In this document: positions 5,788 to 6,497 of the stretch, piece by piece | Layout of the letters: every line of letters begins with the position of its first letter | Position numbering within the stretch: the first letter of the stretch is position 1 | DNA from: Candidatus Heimdallarchaeota archaeon | Lineage (GTDB): Archaea; Asgardarchaeota; Heimdallarchaeia; Heimdallarchaeales; Heimdallarchaeaceae | Reading direction: 5' to 3' | DNA: 6,497 nucleotides | NCBI GenBank assembly: GCA_030628305.1 | Contig: DAOVRE010000090.1 | Coordinates: forward strand, 1-6,497 | Notes under the pieces: generated by a model | What the model was told of the DNA's origin: nothing | Database searches by the model: none | The model's input: only the letters and a program-made list of their open reading frames with translations | Program-made: the position numbers and the translations under genes

Positions 5788-5904
5788 CCAGATTTCAAAT
5801 CTCCGTCTCCGCTCCATCTACTTTTATCCTACTTCGTTTTCTTATGAAAAAACTATTTAGCAAAGCGGCTATGTCTTGCATACTATGAATCTTTCTAAAC
5901 ACTT
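5788..5904 (+). repeat. Direct repeat copy B (attR-like): degraded tRNA-Cys 3' fragment plus flank
   Basis: This is the second copy of the tRNA-Cys 3' end; 5798-5823 is identical to 550-575. Just upstream the T-arm is decayed: the T-loop reads TTCAAAT instead of TTCGAAT, and the T-stem 5' strand no longer pairs well with CTCCG. There is no acceptor 5' strand, so it is not a functional tRNA. Sequence after the core resembles 576-654 with substitutions and small gaps. It marks the far end of the putative 5.25-kb element, or the start of an older related element to its right. Confidence 0.85.
5858..5890 (+). repeat. tRNA-Cys-like D-arm/anticodon fragment, copy B
   Basis: Bases 5858-5873 (TAGCAAAGCGGCTATG) are identical to 502-517 of the intact tRNA-Cys, covering T8, A9 and the D-arm. 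TCTTGCATACTATG follows and resembles the tRNA anticodon region after a short deletion. The tRNA pieces are in permuted order here: the T-arm copy comes first (5794-5816), then this D-arm copy. The lack of a matching acceptor 5' strand argues against a working permuted tRNA. Confidence 0.7.
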
Positions 5905-5935
5905 TATCTCTTAAGAAACGCAAAATCTTGTTGAG

Positions 5936-5945
5936 TTTAAATAAA
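5936..5945 (+). promoter_or_regulatory. TATA-like box of the 86-aa gene
   Basis: TTTAAATAAA lies upstream of the ATG at 5973 and just beyond direct repeat copy B. The spacing predicts a start of transcription about 6 nt before the ATG. Confidence 0.5.
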
Positions 5946-5972
5946 CAAATAGTACTATATCATGGAAGATAA

Positions 5973-6233
5973 ATGTCCAAACAACAAGCAATAATTGATG
6001 CTGCTCTCTCTGATTTCAAACTTAATTACATTCTTGTTGATTCGTTAAAATTCTATTATGGTATAGTTGATGGTTTATCTATAGAACCAATTTGGATACC
6101 TAAATCAGCTGTGGATAAAAATTATCATATCAAGCAGTGGCTCATAGATCAGTTTAGGGAAGGAGAAACCACTTTGAAAAGAATGGGGAAGAAGCTAACA
6201 CAAACAAGTCTTGTAACATATGTTTGCCAGTAA
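5973..6233 (+). CDS. Small protein of unknown function, 86 aa
   Basis: I do not recognise a family with confidence. The protein is soluble, mixed alpha/beta, with no signal peptide or metal motif. An N-terminal helix (MSKQQAIIDAALSDFKLN) leads to a strand-like segment and then IEPIWIPKSAVDKNYHIKQWLIDQ; the WIPKS plus short spacer plus helix pattern resembles small proteins seen in archaeal and phage mobile elements, a memory-based resemblance only. A TATA-like stretch at 5936-5945 is centred about 33 bp before the ATG, giving a leader of roughly 6 nt. An overlapping ATG at 5962 is in another frame and soon stops. The gene starts 69 bp after direct repeat copy B and converges on msrA with only 11 bp between stops, so it may be the remnant of a second element or a host gene. 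Confidence 0.65.
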   Translation: MSKQQAIIDAALSDFKLNYILVDSLKFYYGIVDGLSIEPIWIPKSAVDKNYHIKQWLIDQFREGETTLKRMGKKLTQTSLVTYVCQ

Positions 6234-6244
6234 ATATGTGCATT

Positions 6245-6496
6245 TTATAGTTTTAACTTGACATCTTTTAGATTGTTTGTGTAATTTTCTCTGAATTTTT
6301 CTACTTTTGGTTGTATGTTTACCTTACAATATGATTTAGATGCGTTAAGTTTGAAATAATCTTGGTGATAATTTTCTGCTTCGTAGAACTCTTTGAAAAG
6401 AGATATTTCTGTTACAATAGGATCTTTCAAAATTCCAGCACCATTTAATTCTTTTATTACCTCTAGAGCTATTTGTCTTTGTTTTTGCGTATGATA
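6245..6496 (-). CDS. msrA: Peptide methionine sulfoxide reductase MsrA, C-terminal 83 residues (partial)
   Basis: The minus-strand frame is open from the right edge to a TAA at 6245-6247, so only the 3' part of the gene is in view. It shows the conserved C-terminal half of MsrA: DPIVTEIS, then FYEAENYHQDYF, matching the family's TEI...FY.AE.YHQ.Y signature, and finally SYCKVNIQPKVEKFR. MsrA reduces the S-form of methionine sulfoxide in proteins back to methionine, using a catalytic Cys in an N-terminal GCFW-type motif that would lie outside the window. A shorter reading from a TTG at 6430 would cut the domain and is not the real start. It lies outside the tRNA-bounded unit and is most likely a chromosomal housekeeping gene. 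Confidence 0.9.
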   Translation of the reverse strand, partial: YHTQKQRQIALEVIKELNGAGILKDPIVTEISLFKEFYEAENYHQDYFKLNASKSYCKVNIQPKVEKFRENYTNNLKDVKLKL

Positions 6497-6497
6497 A

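Larger units (their letters stand above)
550..5823. mobile_element. Putative 5.25-kb element integrated in tRNA-Cys 3' end
   Basis: The unit is defined by the 26-bp direct repeats at 550-575 and 5798-5823, offset by 5,248 bp. It contains a TnpB-like gene, a prepilin-like gene and an 850-aa membrane protein gene. Repeats made of a tRNA 3' end with one intact and one truncated tRNA copy are the established signature of site-specific integration. No tyrosine or serine recombinase, DDE transposase or TnpA is seen inside, so the unit is non-autonomous, has lost its integrase, or moved by another route. A segmental duplication of the tRNA region followed by gene insertion is an alternative. Confidence 0.6.

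Noticed and set aside
5794..5890. Permuted tRNA-Cys gene (3' half before 5' half)
   Set aside because: The order fits, but there is no GCGGAGA acceptor 5' strand before the D-arm copy, the anticodon stem is broken, and the T-stem has mismatches. An intact tRNA-Cys is present at 495-568.
5973..6233. Excisionase or recombination directionality factor for the missing integrase
   Set aside because: The size fits, but no winged-helix or helix-turn-helix pattern could be made out, so the function is left open.
1..6497. CRISPR array belonging to the Cas12-like protein
   Set aside because: No series of regularly spaced short repeats was seen on either strand. The only clear direct repeats are the two tRNA-end copies 5.25 kb apart.

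Overview
The window looks like archaeal DNA. It is A+T-rich; each main protein gene has a TATA-like box centred about 23-33 bp before its start codon, which fits leaderless or nearly leaderless mRNAs; one small protein has an archaeal class III (prepilin) signal peptide; and the tRNA is a tRNA-Cys with U73 and an encoded CCA. The protein styles (glycosylatable ectodomain plus zinc ribbon, TnpB-like protein) would suit an Asgard or related archaeon, but nothing here proves the lineage.

Layout, left to right: the 5' part of an MBL-fold hydrolase gene (minus strand, runs off the left edge); a purine-rich spacer; an intact tRNA-Cys gene (495-568); a 646-aa TnpB/Cas12-like gene (minus, 663-2603); a 60-aa prepilin-like gene (minus, 2815-2997); a divergent 850-aa secreted/membrane protein gene with a cytosolic zinc ribbon (plus, 3125-5677); a second, degraded copy of the tRNA-Cys 3' end with about 90 bp of its downstream sequence (5788-5904); a small gene of unknown function (5973-6233); and the 3' part of msrA (minus, runs off the right edge).

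The organising feature is a direct repeat. A 26-bp block covering the tRNA T-arm, acceptor end, CCA and 7 further bases occurs exactly at 550-575 and 5798-5823. This is the classical footprint of an element integrated in the 3' end of a tRNA gene, giving a 5.25-kb unit that holds the TnpB-like, prepilin-like and 850-aa genes. No integrase or transposase is visible. The repeats continue past the core as diverged sequence, and both copies include a second tRNA-Cys-like piece (D-arm to anticodon region), so the history is more than one simple insertion.

The most interesting possibility is at the 3' end of the TnpB-like gene. The end of the reading frame and the following non-coding DNA can form stem-loops and a pseudoknot in the minus-strand RNA, and 3 nt after the pseudoknot comes a 16-nt segment matching the tRNA-Cys gene at 14 of 16 positions (16 of 16 in the distal copy). 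The protein has RuvC-I Asp and RuvC-II Glu but His in place of the RuvC-III Asp. Together this could be an RNA-guided, perhaps nuclease-impaired, TnpB-like factor whose guide points at the tRNA gene where the element sits. The motifs and matches are seen in the sequence; the mechanism is inference.
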